The translations under genes and the position numbers were made by a program. DNA of 41,776 nucleotides from Lachnospiraceae bacterium (GTDB taxonomy: Bacteria > Bacillota > Clostridia > Lachnospirales > Lachnospiraceae), in NCBI GenBank assembly GCA_017436865.1, contig JAFSCH010000067.1, forward strand, positions 1 to 41,776, read 5' to 3'. The notes beneath the pieces were generated by a model. That model made no database searches. It was not told the DNA's origin and saw only the letters and a program-made list of their open reading frames with translations. Shown here one piece after another: positions 7,632 to 15,541 of this stretch. Each line of letters starts with the position of its first letter. Positions within the stretch are counted from its first letter, which is position 1.

Positions 7632-8861
7632 TTATGATGATTTTGCCGGGTTTTTCACACGGATAAAACCATTTTTCGCAACAACATTACCGCCCATAAA
7701 TACATCCGCACGATAAGCGATCTGTCCCTGCTTGAATTTGTAATGTTCTGATTTCCTTGCATCAATGTCAGAGAAAATTGCTACTTCATAGTTGCTTAAT
7801 GGACCATATGCCATCGCATATGTGTTTGCTGCACCGCCGATTTCGTTACATGCTGAATTGATAATATAAGGCACTTCATCAATGGTTCCAGTGTTTCCAT
7901 GATTCTTGATTGTATAAACTTTACGCCCTTGCTTATCACGTAGCTTCGCAAACTTTTTGAGGTCTTTCTTACTTAGAATAAGCACTGCAACATCTTCAAC
8001 ATCCTCATCTCCACCGTATGAATAAATAATTTCATCCAGTGTTCCGTCATCAATGGCAGTAATTGTAGTAATATCTGTTTCCGGGTCAATAATCTGCTTA
8101 CTCTCTTCTGTAGGATTATGAAAAATACCACGGAATCTTCCAGTTCCGCCGGAACCAATTAAAATCTGACGTGATGCATATCGCTTAATTGCGCGTGTAA
8201 CACTATCTTCCACAACAACGTCATAATCCGCATCCGGCAATTTCGTCATTTCTTCCGGCTCTTCCGCATATGCTGTGATTTTTTCACGCACAATTTCTGA
8301 ATAGCCAAACTCTGGCTCTGATTCGTTATAATCTGCCCCTTCTGCTGTACTTCCTGCACCATCACCGTATGATTTTACATAAGGTCGTTTGTATGTTTCG
8401 CCACCTGGAAGTGGTACAGTTTTTACACGATCAATTAATGATGATACATTGTTGAATGTTGGGGCAATGTCTGTGCTGCTATGCTGTGGCATTACAATTC
8501 CATTTTCTGTCGATAACGCATTGTTTACAGTAAGTGTTTTGGCTTTGTAAGTGGTACTTGCACCAGCTTTTAAAGCTTTACCACTTTTTGCCCTTGCCTG
8601 ATTTTTCGGTTCTTCTCCACTTTCTCCAGGCTTTCCACCATCATCCAGTGGAGCATCTGCCCCGGCTGCTCTTGCTGCTGCCATTAACTCTTCACGCCCC
8701 TTGATTTCATCTAAAATCTCACCAATCATTTTTGCTTCGTCCATAGCATCTGTTAATTCCTGACCACTTAATGCAGTAGCATTCTTGCCCAATTCTGTAA
8801 GTCTGTTTTTGAGGTCCTTTTTTGACATATTCAGCAACTCTTCTCTTGTTTTTTTTCCCAT
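7632..8861 (-). CDS. Major capsid protein, HK97 family
   Basis: A 409-residue protein with an N-terminal, charged, coiled-coil-like delta domain (about residues 1-110; KKTREELLNMSKKDLKNRL, EAKMIGEILDEIKGREELM), which acts as built-in scaffold. A linker and a mature HK97 fold follow (ENGIVMPQHSSTDIAPTFNN, VKTVPLPGGETYKRPYV, TRAIKRYASRQILIGSG). Cleavage by the upstream ClpP-like protease near residues 105-115 is expected for the family. The gene follows the protease with a normal ribosome binding site (GAAAGGAGAG). Very secure call. Confidence 0.95.
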   Translation of the reverse strand: MGKKTREELLNMSKKDLKNRLTELGKNATALSGQELTDAMDEAKMIGEILDEIKGREELMAAARAAGADAPLDDGGKPGESGEEPKNQARAKSGKALKAGASTTYKAKTLTVNNALSTENGIVMPQHSSTDIAPTFNNVSSLIDRVKTVPLPGGETYKRPYVKSYGDGAGSTAEGADYNESEPEFGYSEIVREKITAYAEEPEEMTKLPDADYDVVVEDSVTRAIKRYASRQILIGSGGTGRFRGIFHNPTEESKQIIDPETDITTITAIDDGTLDEIIYSYGGDEDVEDVAVLILSKKDLKKFAKLRDKQGRKVYTIKNHGNTGTIDEVPYIINSACNEIGGAANTYAMAYGPLSNYEVAIFSDIDARKSEHYKFKQGQIAYRADVFMGGNVVAKNGFIRVKNPAKSS

Positions 8862-8885
8862 CGCGGTACTCTCCTTTCACTTATG

Positions 8886-9653
8886 TTACTGGCCTATGTG
8901 TGCCATAACAATTTCGACAATTTTGTTTTTTACTTCCTTGTTTGATTCCTGGTTCTTTGGTTCATCTTTTGTTTCCATAAGAGTTTCGGGCGTATTATGA
9001 CAATACATTTTCGTATAATCTTGTACTGCTGCCGCCACCTGGTTTTCTTCTCCAACCTTAATATCAAAATACTGAGCCGCAAGATTCCCATTCAACCAGG
9101 ATTCTTTTTCCATCAACTCTTTGATGGTTTCAATACTGACCCCCTCGGCCAAATGTTCTTCGTATATATTCCAAATTCCACTTTCAATGGAATCCAAGGT
9201 ATCTGCCATTTTTCGCATCTCCGTTGCGTTTCCCTCACATCCTGCCCATGGCTTATGTATCATCAAATAAGCATTGGACGGGATTGTTGGCTTGTCACTA
9301 TCCACGAATGCAATTACTGATGCGATGGATCCGGCTAATGCATCTACATGTACAGTCTTTTTACCTTCATAACGTTTTAGCATGTTATAAATGGCAATTC
9401 CTGCAAATACGGAACCACCACCAGAATTGATATAAATGTTCAAATCCCTACCGTTTGCTTCTGCAAGGAAATTCTTGATAGCTTCCGGGTACTGATCTTC
9501 TTCTTGCCATGCTCCCCACCAATCACTAACAATATCCCCATAAAAATATAGGTCCACGCTTGTTTCAGTGGCATTTTTAAATTCATAAAACTTTTCTACT
9601 GTTGCATGCTTTCCGTCTTTGCAAGCTACAAATTTTTTTCTTTCCTTTGGCAT
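8886..9653 (-). CDS. ClpP-like prohead maturation protease
   Basis: A 255-residue serine peptidase of the ClpP/SppA-like head maturation group. The oxyanion region is INSGGGSVFAGIAIYN (residues 76-90), the nucleophile is probably Ser112 in AGSIASVIA, and the histidine is His133 in LMIHKPWAG. It removes the capsid delta domain after assembly. The gene lies between portal and capsid and is spaced 3 nt from the portal stop. Residues beyond 200 (KDEPKNQESNKEVKN) are charged and probably disordered. Confidence 0.94.
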   Translation of the reverse strand: MPKERKKFVACKDGKHATVEKFYEFKNATETSVDLYFYGDIVSDWWGAWQEEDQYPEAIKNFLAEANGRDLNIYINSGGGSVFAGIAIYNMLKRYEGKKTVHVDALAGSIASVIAFVDSDKPTIPSNAYLMIHKPWAGCEGNATEMRKMADTLDSIESGIWNIYEEHLAEGVSIETIKELMEKESWLNGNLAAQYFDIKVGEENQVAAAVQDYTKMYCHNTPETLMETKDEPKNQESNKEVKNKIVEIVMAHIGQ

Positions 9654-9656
9654 TAT

Positions 9657-10913
9657 TTACCCCCCTTTCATGGTTTCGATATACGCATGAGTGGCTGCAA
9701 CTATTGCCCTACGTTGCCTATCCTGCGCTGCTTGGTTCTGCTGCCCATCTTTCCCAACTTGATAAAGACTTTGGTCTCCTGCTTTGACATAATTAAGTGA
9801 TACCATTCGCACGTCCCCATCTTCAACCGGAGCATAATACATCAATGCTCTATATTCATTTACTGTCATTGCTCCACGGTCAAACATATTCCCACCTATC
9901 GTGTCCCTGGTCTGCAATGTGGCATACTGTAAAAGATTTGATGTAAATTCAATCTTGTTCCCATATCCGATTTCTCTTGGTGTGAGAAGCTTGTATGTAA
10001 ACTCATATCCCAATTGGATTGCCACTGGTTCAATGACATTTTCATAAAACGAAATCCATTCCTGGTCATTCAGCGTTGATGTAAGTACCTTTTCATTTAC
10101 GCCATAGTAACGATACACATTGTCACGTAAAAACGTGATTTGATTTGTAGGCACATTCGGTGTTCTTTGGCTGATTTCTTTAAAATCTACCGTGCTGTCA
10201 ATAGCTGCCACACCCCCGGCATTATCAGCATTCATATAGGCTTCCTGGAATTTCTTTGCAATCTCTTGTAATTCTGTATCATCTGCCAGGTTGTTATATT
10301 TCAAATATCCTGAAAGTGAATTTGAACGATTTACGATGTTCTTTACCGTTTCGCCGGATGTTTCTATGAGGTCGAGACTTCGTTTCAACTCAATATCTGG
10401 GGAAGTTCCCAGGAACCTTTTTTTGTTATATCTTGCCTTTATATGAATAACGCATTGATAGGGTACAGTATATGTTTCTCCGTCATAATCCCAACGAAAA
10501 CGAAATAGAATATTGTGGTTATTATCTTCAAAAATCCGATAACTCTTTGTTGTGATTGGTTGAATGCTTGTCACTCTTGTAAAGTCCTCATTCCAAAAAA
10601 TCACAGAAAAGGAATTGGAAGTGTAAACCAAATCCGATGCAATCCTATACAAGAAGTCATATGTTGACATTTCCGGGCAAGGTCTTAATTTAAGCAGCCT
10701 CGCCAGGTAATCATTTTTTATTGTCATTCCTTTTTCATCCTTTCGGATTACTTGCGGCGTTAACTTTCCCACATTCTTTGAAATGGCATCTGCAATGGCT
10801 CCGACAATATCATTATCCCTAAGTGTGCCAGTTGGCACATACTCTCCACGGCTCAACAATATTGGTCTGTATTTTGCTCTAAATGCTCCCATAACATTTG
10901 CAACAATTCCCAT
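9657..10913 (-). CDS. Phage portal protein, HK97 family
   Basis: I start this at the ATG at 10913 (MGIVANVMGAFRAKYR, 418 residues) because AAAGGGGG lies 7 nt upstream; the longer frame to 10961 lacks such a site. The sequence shows the portal pattern VGAIADAISKNVGKLTPQVI, FLYRIASDLVYTSNSFSVIF, and LKRSLDLIETSGETVKNIVN, with the C-terminal ALMYYAPVEDGD. The dodecameric ring is the DNA gate and terminase dock. A hairpin with a long U-run lies just upstream, between terL and this gene. Confidence 0.94.
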   Translation of the reverse strand: MGIVANVMGAFRAKYRPILLSRGEYVPTGTLRDNDIVGAIADAISKNVGKLTPQVIRKDEKGMTIKNDYLARLLKLRPCPEMSTYDFLYRIASDLVYTSNSFSVIFWNEDFTRVTSIQPITTKSYRIFEDNNHNILFRFRWDYDGETYTVPYQCVIHIKARYNKKRFLGTSPDIELKRSLDLIETSGETVKNIVNRSNSLSGYLKYNNLADDTELQEIAKKFQEAYMNADNAGGVAAIDSTVDFKEISQRTPNVPTNQITFLRDNVYRYYGVNEKVLTSTLNDQEWISFYENVIEPVAIQLGYEFTYKLLTPREIGYGNKIEFTSNLLQYATLQTRDTIGGNMFDRGAMTVNEYRALMYYAPVEDGDVRMVSLNYVKAGDQSLYQVGKDGQQNQAAQDRQRRAIVAATHAYIETMKGG

Positions 10914-10932
10914 GACATTACCCCCTTTCCTC

Positions 10933-10965
10933 AAAAAAATAAGTCCATGGAATACATCCATGAAC
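10933..10965 (-). terminator. Intrinsic terminator-like hairpin between terL and portal
   Basis: On the minus strand GTTCATGGA (10965-10957) pairs with TCCATGGAC (10951-10943), 9 bp with one G-U pair and a 5-nt loop, followed by TTATTTTTTT. This has the form of a real Rho-independent terminator but sits inside the late operon, directly upstream of the portal ribosome binding site. Readthrough, an antiterminator or a new promoter must supply the head genes. Confidence 0.75.
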
Positions 10966-10985
10966 CTATTGTAAATATCTTAATG

Positions 10986-12665
10986 TTAAAATTCTGACCC
11001 TCTTTGAATTGGCATATTCAAAAGTTTCTTTCCTATCTCGTTATGATATTTAGAAACCATCGTCATTGCATCAAATACAGATACAGCACCATCTATTCGC
11101 ATACGTTTTTCAATCTTAACGGGCTTCATTCTGCTATCATTCATGTTGATTTCAACCGCCACATTAAGAAAATGAGATGCTAAAAGTGTATTATCTCCCA
11201 TGTCATATTTTCCATCTTTTAAATCGCCCTCAAACTGATTCAAAATAGGTGTAAGATTAGTACCCTGGTATACATCATCTGTTTGAAACCCTGCCATTTG
11301 CAATTCGTCGATTAAATACCCCGCCGAGTATCTATCATAACCTATTTTCAGCGGTCTGATTTTATATACTTTTACTAATTCAATAAACCAATTATATACA
11401 TCTTTATAATTCACCTGGTTTTCCCCGGATATTTGTAAAAATCCCTTTTCTTTGTAAATGTTATATGGCACATTATCTTCATTCACTGCAACTTCATAAC
11501 GTTTTTGGGGCATATAGAATTTTGTAAATATATGATTTTTTCCGTCTTTATAAATAACGATGGATGCTGCTGTAAGGTCTGTTGTTCTTGAAAGGTCAAT
11601 TCCCCCAACACAATAACATCCTTTAAAATCTTCTAATAAAAGTGTTTTATCATCACTTACAGATTTCATAACATCACTATAATCAAGCCATGCCACACTT
11701 GAATTTTGTTTAATATTACAATATTTGGTTAAGAATTCCGCTTTTTTCGGTAATGATTTTTTTGCAACTTCTATCTGTTCCACATAAAATTCTTCTGATA
11801 CAGATACACCTAAGTTTGGATTACTCTTTTTCAATTCTTCCAAATTATCCCACTTCTCCAAATCATCAATAATATAGAGAAATGGTAAAATTCTTCTTTC
11901 TTTAGATGTTCCTTTCAGGAAAGAAGTAGCACGGCACATGAGTTCATCATAAATTCCATCGTTAACATATCCTGCTGTTGATATAGACAAAATAAGGGGC
12001 TGTTTTCTTGCTCCTAATGCTGATGCCATAACTTCATATTGCTTCAATCCCTGGTCTCCCGGCCAAGCTTCCATTTCGTCATTAATAACCATCTGTGGGT
12101 TGAATCCATCTGATTTTTTGGAATTAAACGCAATCTTCCTTACACTGGTATTAAATTCCTTTATGTAAATATCACTTCGCCGTTTCTTTGTTATACTATC
12201 AAGCTCATCATCTGCCTGAACAATCTGATAAAACGCATCGTAAACAAGTTCTGCCTGGTCCAACTTCGGTGCTAGGAAATAAAGCTTTGCTCCATATTCT
12301 CCATCAATATATGTCATATAAGCAGCTATTGCGGCGGCAAAAAGTGATTTTCCATTTTTACGAGCAACAACAATAAATACTTCTCTAAATTGTCTGTACC
12401 CCGTATTTTTATCCATAATACCAAAAATAGCACTTACTATAGCCTTTTGCCACAATTCCAACTTCAATAAATCATTTCGTCCCTCTGAATGGTGACAAAA
12501 ATTCTCTATAAAATCAATTGCTTTATTTGCCTTTCCTTCATCGAACTCCCATGTACCCTTATTTAATTCATCTACCAGTATTTTATAGATGGCTTTTATC
12601 CATTTACCTACCGTTACCGTTCCATTTTGGATTGCTTCCCAATATTGAAAAATATAATTTCTCAT
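10986..12665 (-). CDS. terL: Terminase large subunit (HK97-like, Terminase_1)
   Basis: The 559-residue packaging motor. The ATPase has a Walker A-type VARKNGKS at residues 100-107 and a Walker B MVINDEMEAW at 192-201. The nuclease domain starts near residue 350 with GGIDLSRTTDLTAASIV, where Asp357 is a likely metal ligand. KIGYDRYSAGYLIDELQMAGF follows as usual for this family. It lies downstream of the P27-like small subunit and a cos-like GC-rich palindrome. The family and the HNH neighbour suggest cohesive-end packaging. Confidence 0.96.
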   Translation of the reverse strand: MRNYIFQYWEAIQNGTVTVGKWIKAIYKILVDELNKGTWEFDEGKANKAIDFIENFCHHSEGRNDLLKLELWQKAIVSAIFGIMDKNTGYRQFREVFIVVARKNGKSLFAAAIAAYMTYIDGEYGAKLYFLAPKLDQAELVYDAFYQIVQADDELDSITKKRRSDIYIKEFNTSVRKIAFNSKKSDGFNPQMVINDEMEAWPGDQGLKQYEVMASALGARKQPLILSISTAGYVNDGIYDELMCRATSFLKGTSKERRILPFLYIIDDLEKWDNLEELKKSNPNLGVSVSEEFYVEQIEVAKKSLPKKAEFLTKYCNIKQNSSVAWLDYSDVMKSVSDDKTLLLEDFKGCYCVGGIDLSRTTDLTAASIVIYKDGKNHIFTKFYMPQKRYEVAVNEDNVPYNIYKEKGFLQISGENQVNYKDVYNWFIELVKVYKIRPLKIGYDRYSAGYLIDELQMAGFQTDDVYQGTNLTPILNQFEGDLKDGKYDMGDNTLLASHFLNVAVEINMNDSRMKPVKIEKRMRIDGAVSVFDAMTMVSKYHNEIGKKLLNMPIQRGSEF

Positions 12666-12669
12666 GCGT

Positions 12670-13059
12670 TTATCCCTCTCTCATTGCTGCCAATCTGCTT
12701 ATATTTTTCTTCTCTTTTGGTGGCAAATATTCAATCAAAGTGTGAATAATGGCCGTATATTGACGTGAATATTTTTCATAAATTGCTGCTGACGGATGGG
12801 CTTTTACAAACTTTTGTGAAGCGTTAACTGTTTCCGTTGTAAGCCCCTCTTTTTTCAATTCTTCCTTTGCCTGGATGCAAGCCACTTTTAAAAATGCCGC
12901 TTCCTCAACCAGTGAATTTACAAGACTTTTCTTATCCTTGTCATCAATCCCGACAAACATTGGTTGTAAAAATTCTACCTCTTTCTTTATCCTGGCATTT
13001 GTCAGTTTATTTGCTCTTTTTGTTTCTTTCTTTTCATTACCTTTTTCTTTTTCCGGCAT
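12670..13059 (-). CDS. terS: Terminase small subunit, P27 family
   Basis: A 129-residue, highly charged protein. Residues 1-25 are lysine/glutamate rich, followed by the P27-type helical core (FLKVACIQAKEELKKEGLTTETVNASQKFVKAHPSAAIYEKY). This family pairs with HK97-type large terminases and recognises the packaging start. It ends 5 nt before terL. The candidate cos palindrome lies 80-100 nt upstream of its start, fitting a role in binding that region. Confidence 0.85.
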   Translation of the reverse strand: MPEKEKGNEKKETKRANKLTNARIKKEVEFLQPMFVGIDDKDKKSLVNSLVEEAAFLKVACIQAKEELKKEGLTTETVNASQKFVKAHPSAAIYEKYSRQYTAIIHTLIEYLPPKEKKNISRLAAMREG

Positions 13060-13140
13060 TTTTATCCCCCCTCATATGCGCGCGACCCTGCAGAGTTTTT
13101 TTGAGGTATCTCCCTCGGTTCTTTCAACACCAATTTTTTT

Positions 13141-13160
13141 GCCCCCACCGGGGGGTGGGT
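13141..13160. other. Candidate cos site (GC-rich palindrome)
   Basis: CCCACC (13144-13149) and GGTGGG (13154-13159) form an inverted repeat around GGGG in otherwise AT-rich DNA, directly beside the HNH stop codon and upstream of terS. HK97-like 3'-cos phages of Firmicutes often have such G/C runs as overhangs at this place, between hnh and terS. The exact nick positions cannot be read from sequence. Confidence 0.5.
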
Positions 13161-13463
13161 CTACTTCATTGGTGGTAATAGATTTCCATTACTGTCAAAG
13201 CGATATCGTCCGTTCTGCTTACTCTTGTGTTCTTTATTGTGACAATCATCACACAAATATTCTAGGTTGTCCAAGTTTAGCGTAACACTTGTGTCATGTA
13301 TATTGTTCGGCGTTATGTATGTCTTATGATGTACTATTACACCAGGCACATATTGACCTGCTGCCATACACCTCTCACATAAACCATTCGCCCTATGTAT
13401 TACTATGTTTCTTGTTTTCTTCCATGCTGATGATCTATAAAAATCCTTTGCATATTCTTTCAA
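13161..13463 (-). CDS. HNH endonuclease, packaging associated
   Basis: A 100-residue HNH nuclease. Zinc-knuckle cysteines are in GLCERCMAAG and YLCDDCHNKEH, the HNH core is VIVHHKTYI...LDNLEYLCDDCHNKEHK, and the N-terminal FYRSSAWKKTRN motif is typical of phage HNH proteins next to terminase. In HK97-like cos phages this protein works with TerL to cleave cos DNA during packaging. Its stop codon abuts the candidate cos site. Confidence 0.92.
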   Translation of the reverse strand: MKEYAKDFYRSSAWKKTRNIVIHRANGLCERCMAAGQYVPGVIVHHKTYITPNNIHDTSVTLNLDNLEYLCDDCHNKEHKSKQNGRYRFDSNGNLLPPMK

Positions 13464-13524
13464 TTGCCAATATCCTTTCTTTTATTGCATACGGATTACA
13501 AGTAACCTTAATCATAAACCTATG

Positions 13525-13611
13525 CTAATATAAAACACTCCAATATTCTGACCCATTTGTTTTGATGTACTGCTGCCAAGCTGTCAACACAGCCCTGTTT
13601 TTATGTTCCAT
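13525..13611 (-). CDS. Possible small ORF or displaced C-terminus of the upstream gene
   Basis: A 28-residue frame (MEHKNRAVLTAWQQYIKTNG...) with only a weak ribosome binding site. The open frame extends upstream without a stop to a point inside the 68-residue gene (…KKSWQDITWIRNLAEYRK…), in the -1 frame relative to it. It may be a tail of that gene detached by an indel or an independent peptide. The W-rich sequence looks protein-like, but evidence is thin. Confidence 0.3.
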   Translation of the reverse strand: MEHKNRAVLTAWQQYIKTNGSEYWSVLY

Positions 13612-13639
13612 ATTCAATTTTCTATACTCAGCTAGATTC

Positions 13640-13846
13640 CTAATCCATGTTATATCTTGCCAACTCTTTTTTAACTATTAGCTCTTTTAATTTTTTAATT
13701 TCCACTTCTGCCATTTCAAGGTTGTAATCATATTCAGATAATAGCCCGGTTAATGTTTTAAAATCCGCTACTGCACCCTTTTTCTCATCTTCGAGAATTT
13801 TCTTATATTCTTCAGCTAATCTTGTTCTCCTCGAATACATTTTCAT
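13640..13846 (-). CDS. Hypothetical small phage protein (helical)
   Basis: A 68-residue, highly charged protein (MKMYSRRTRLAEEYKKILED...) predicted to be one or two long helices with heptad-like hydrophobics (LLSEYDYNLEMAEVEIKKLK). I do not recognise the family. It lies in the small-gene stretch between replication and packaging modules, in line with minus-strand transcription, and has a GGAGGAATGAAAATG-type start region. No function can be assigned. Confidence 0.6.
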   Translation of the reverse strand: MKMYSRRTRLAEEYKKILEDEKKGAVADFKTLTGLLSEYDYNLEMAEVEIKKLKELIVKKELARYNMD

Positions 13847-13862
13847 TCCTCCAAATTTCTAT

Positions 13863-14048
13863 TTAACGATTTGGCATATCTGCAAATTTATCTATAAATC
13901 TATCAGCCATCTCTTTTCTAATGTCAATTTGCTCATCTATTGCTGGCTTTGTATTATACGAACATACATCAACATAATAATTTGCTAATTCTGTATCTGT
14001 CATCTTTCTAAAAACTTCCACTTTCTTACTCGCCATATTTCCTAACAT
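13863..14048 (-). CDS. Hypothetical small phage protein
   Basis: A 61-residue protein (MLGNMASKKVEVFRKMTDTE...) with LANYYVDVCSYN and EMADRFIDKFADMPNR segments. The true start may be the internal Met at residue 5. It is not a family I can name. It belongs to a run of small minus-strand genes spaced 15-40 nt apart, which supports its being real rather than a chance frame. Confidence 0.55.
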   Translation of the reverse strand: MLGNMASKKVEVFRKMTDTELANYYVDVCSYNTKPAIDEQIDIRKEMADRFIDKFADMPNR

Positions 14049-14078
14049 TCCTTATTCTCCTTCTTATTTTCCTTTCTT

Positions 14079-14243
14079 CTAGTAAACTTCGCCTACTAAT
14101 ATCTTGTAATTTCTCAATTCATACTCAACAACCGCTCTAACGTCTTTCAAAAGATTTTCAACGGAACTGCTATCAGCTTTATTTAACAATTCATCCTCAT
14201 GCAAATGATTTACGATATTATCTATTAGTATTTTTCTATGCAT
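14079..14243 (-). CDS. Hypothetical small phage protein (54 residues)
   Basis: A frame of 54 residues (MHRKILIDNIVNHLHEDELL...) preceded by an AAGGGAGATATGGTAT leader, a fair ribosome binding site. It is mainly helical with a C-terminal VEYELRNYKILVGEVY. It fills the gap between neighbouring small genes on the same strand, which supports it. The family is unknown to me. Confidence 0.55.
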   Translation of the reverse strand: MHRKILIDNIVNHLHEDELLNKADSSSVENLLKDVRAVVEYELRNYKILVGEVY

Positions 14244-14306
14244 ATACCATATCTCCCTTCGTATAAACCATATTTCATGCGCCTAATATTACGTTTCATG
14301 CGTATT

Positions 14307-14614
14307 CTATTTTCTTCTCTGCCTTTCCCTATCCTCAAACATACTAAAAATCAGCATATATCCTGTTTCACTTTCCTCGAAGAATATCGGGGCTACCGGA
14401 TGCAAGTCCACCTTCCGCCCTTTTGCAAAATCTACAATCTCCTGCAATTCCTTCAAGAAATTTTCTGTATAATCATTCTTGTAAATGTCAATCGGAAACG
14501 TCATGCGATAACCCAAATGTGGTACATGCTCCCATATCAACAGAAAACGTGAGAATCTGTTTTCTGTTCCTCTGATTCATTAAGAAAGGCAAACAAATTT
14601 AATTGACCCTGCAT
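14307..14614 (-). pseudogene. Probable frameshifted small phage gene
   Basis: A 25-residue frame begins at 14614 with a good AGGAGTG site (MQGQLNLFAFLNESEEQKTD...) and stops at 14537. The open 77-residue frame 14307-14540 (IWEHVPHLGYRMTFPIDIYK...) continues in the -1 frame but has only a TTG start and no ribosome binding site. Joined, they would make a plausible protein of about 100 residues that begins like the many phage proteins with an N-terminal NLFDFL-type motif. I infer one gene broken by a single-base indel near 14,540, or a recoded gene. The two parts could also be independent. Confidence 0.5.
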
Positions 14615-14619
14615 CTATC

Positions 14620-14700
14620 TCACTCCTGCTTTTCGAACGTCATGGCAACTATAGATAGTAAAAATATAATTGCCACACCTAAGACCTTCCATTTAATCAT
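14620..14700 (-). CDS. Tiny single-pass membrane peptide
   Basis: A 26-residue frame (MIKWKVLGVAIIFLLSIVAM...) preceded by a perfect GGAGG 9 nt upstream. Residues 4-21 form one hydrophobic helix flanked by lysines inside and acidic residues after it. It is co-directional with its neighbours, and its stop overlaps the leader of the next frame. No family known; possible roles such as a holin-like or regulatory peptide are speculation. Confidence 0.5.
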   Translation of the reverse strand: MIKWKVLGVAIIFLLSIVAMTFEKQE

Positions 14701-14739
14701 ATATATATTCCTCCAAGCTCTTCATTTTTTATTTTCCAC

Positions 14740-15081
14740 TTATGCACTCTCTTCTGGTATCATTTCCATTTCTGCTGCCACAAGTGTTATAAATTCGGTG
14801 CGGTAATCATAGAATTGACGGCGTCCACAAACCGCATCTGCTATATATTCATAAGGTGTGTTATAAACAATGCTCCTATATATCTTATCTTGCATCTGCT
14901 GCCGTGCCGCTTTTGCTTGAATATTCTTACACGAATATCTCAAAGCATGCTCCACAATCGCCGCTGCTTTAATATCAAAAGCACTAGCCGTATTTGTATT
15001 TATTCTCTTTTTTCTCTTCTCATTGCCCTGTATTATGCTTTTCGCAATAGTCTTAACATCTGCTTCCAATTTGTAACCCAT
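14740..15081 (-). CDS. Hypothetical phage protein
   Basis: A 113-residue basic protein (MGYKLEADVKTIAKSIIQGN...) with a C-terminal YIADAVCGRRQFYDYRTEFITLV motif. Similar RRxFYxxRxxF endings occur in small Clostridia phage proteins encoded between replication and terminase, where late regulators are often found, but I do not recognise a sigma-like or helix-turn-helix pattern. It lies 19 nt from the gene upstream. Function unknown. Confidence 0.65.
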   Translation of the reverse strand: MGYKLEADVKTIAKSIIQGNEKRKKRINTNTASAFDIKAAAIVEHALRYSCKNIQAKAARQQMQDKIYRSIVYNTPYEYIADAVCGRRQFYDYRTEFITLVAAEMEMIPEESA

Positions 15082-15100
15082 TTATACCGCCCCTAATGTG

Positions 15101-15541
15101 CTATTCTTCAAATATCTTCTTTGAAGTTTCTGAACGTTCAACCTTAATGCTTTCTTTTGCCATTTTATATACCTTGGCTTTTACTCCCTGACCGATATCA
15201 AGAGATATTCCTTTCAATTCCTTAGCTTCAATGGCATCTACCGCTAGAAGCATAATATCAACGGTTCTCTCATCCACCGCTTTTTCAGAACCACTACCAA
15301 ATAACTCCATTATGCGGTTCTTGGTTTTCTGTACCCTTTCTTTGCTTTCTGCGTATTTCTTGGATTCCTCGCATTTACATTGACATGTTACTGCTTCGTT
15401 CACTTGCCCTTGACTCCATCCGACAAGTGTGTGAACAATTCCTGCTTGACCACAAAACTTACAATAACCCGTTTGGCTTTCCAACCCATCCGGCATCTCT
15501 CTTGGTTCATTCTGCATTTCTTCGCTTCCTTTTTTCTTCAT
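15101..15541 (-). CDS. Zinc-ribbon phage protein of unknown function
   Basis: A 146-residue protein with a zinc-ribbon-like N-terminus: CKFCGQAG near residue 27 and TCQCKCEE near residue 53, separated by about 25 residues. The rest is helical and charged (ESKERVQKTKNRIMELFG, VDIMLLAVDAIEAKELKG). It overlaps the VRR-NUC gene by 4 nt (ATGA), so the two are translationally coupled, and AAAGGAG precedes its start. A DNA- or RNA-binding role in replication is likely but not shown. Confidence 0.7.
   Translation of the reverse strand: MKKKGSEEMQNEPREMPDGLESQTGYCKFCGQAGIVHTLVGWSQGQVNEAVTCQCKCEESKKYAESKERVQKTKNRIMELFGSGSEKAVDERTVDIMLLAVDAIEAKELKGISLDIGQGVKAKVYKMAKESIKVERSETSKKIFEE

Noticed and set aside
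13471-13640. Search for a late-gene activator (RinA/ArpU type) between replication and terminase
   Set aside because: No recognisable sigma-like or ArpU pattern was found in the small genes here; the 113-residue protein at 14740 is only a positional candidate.
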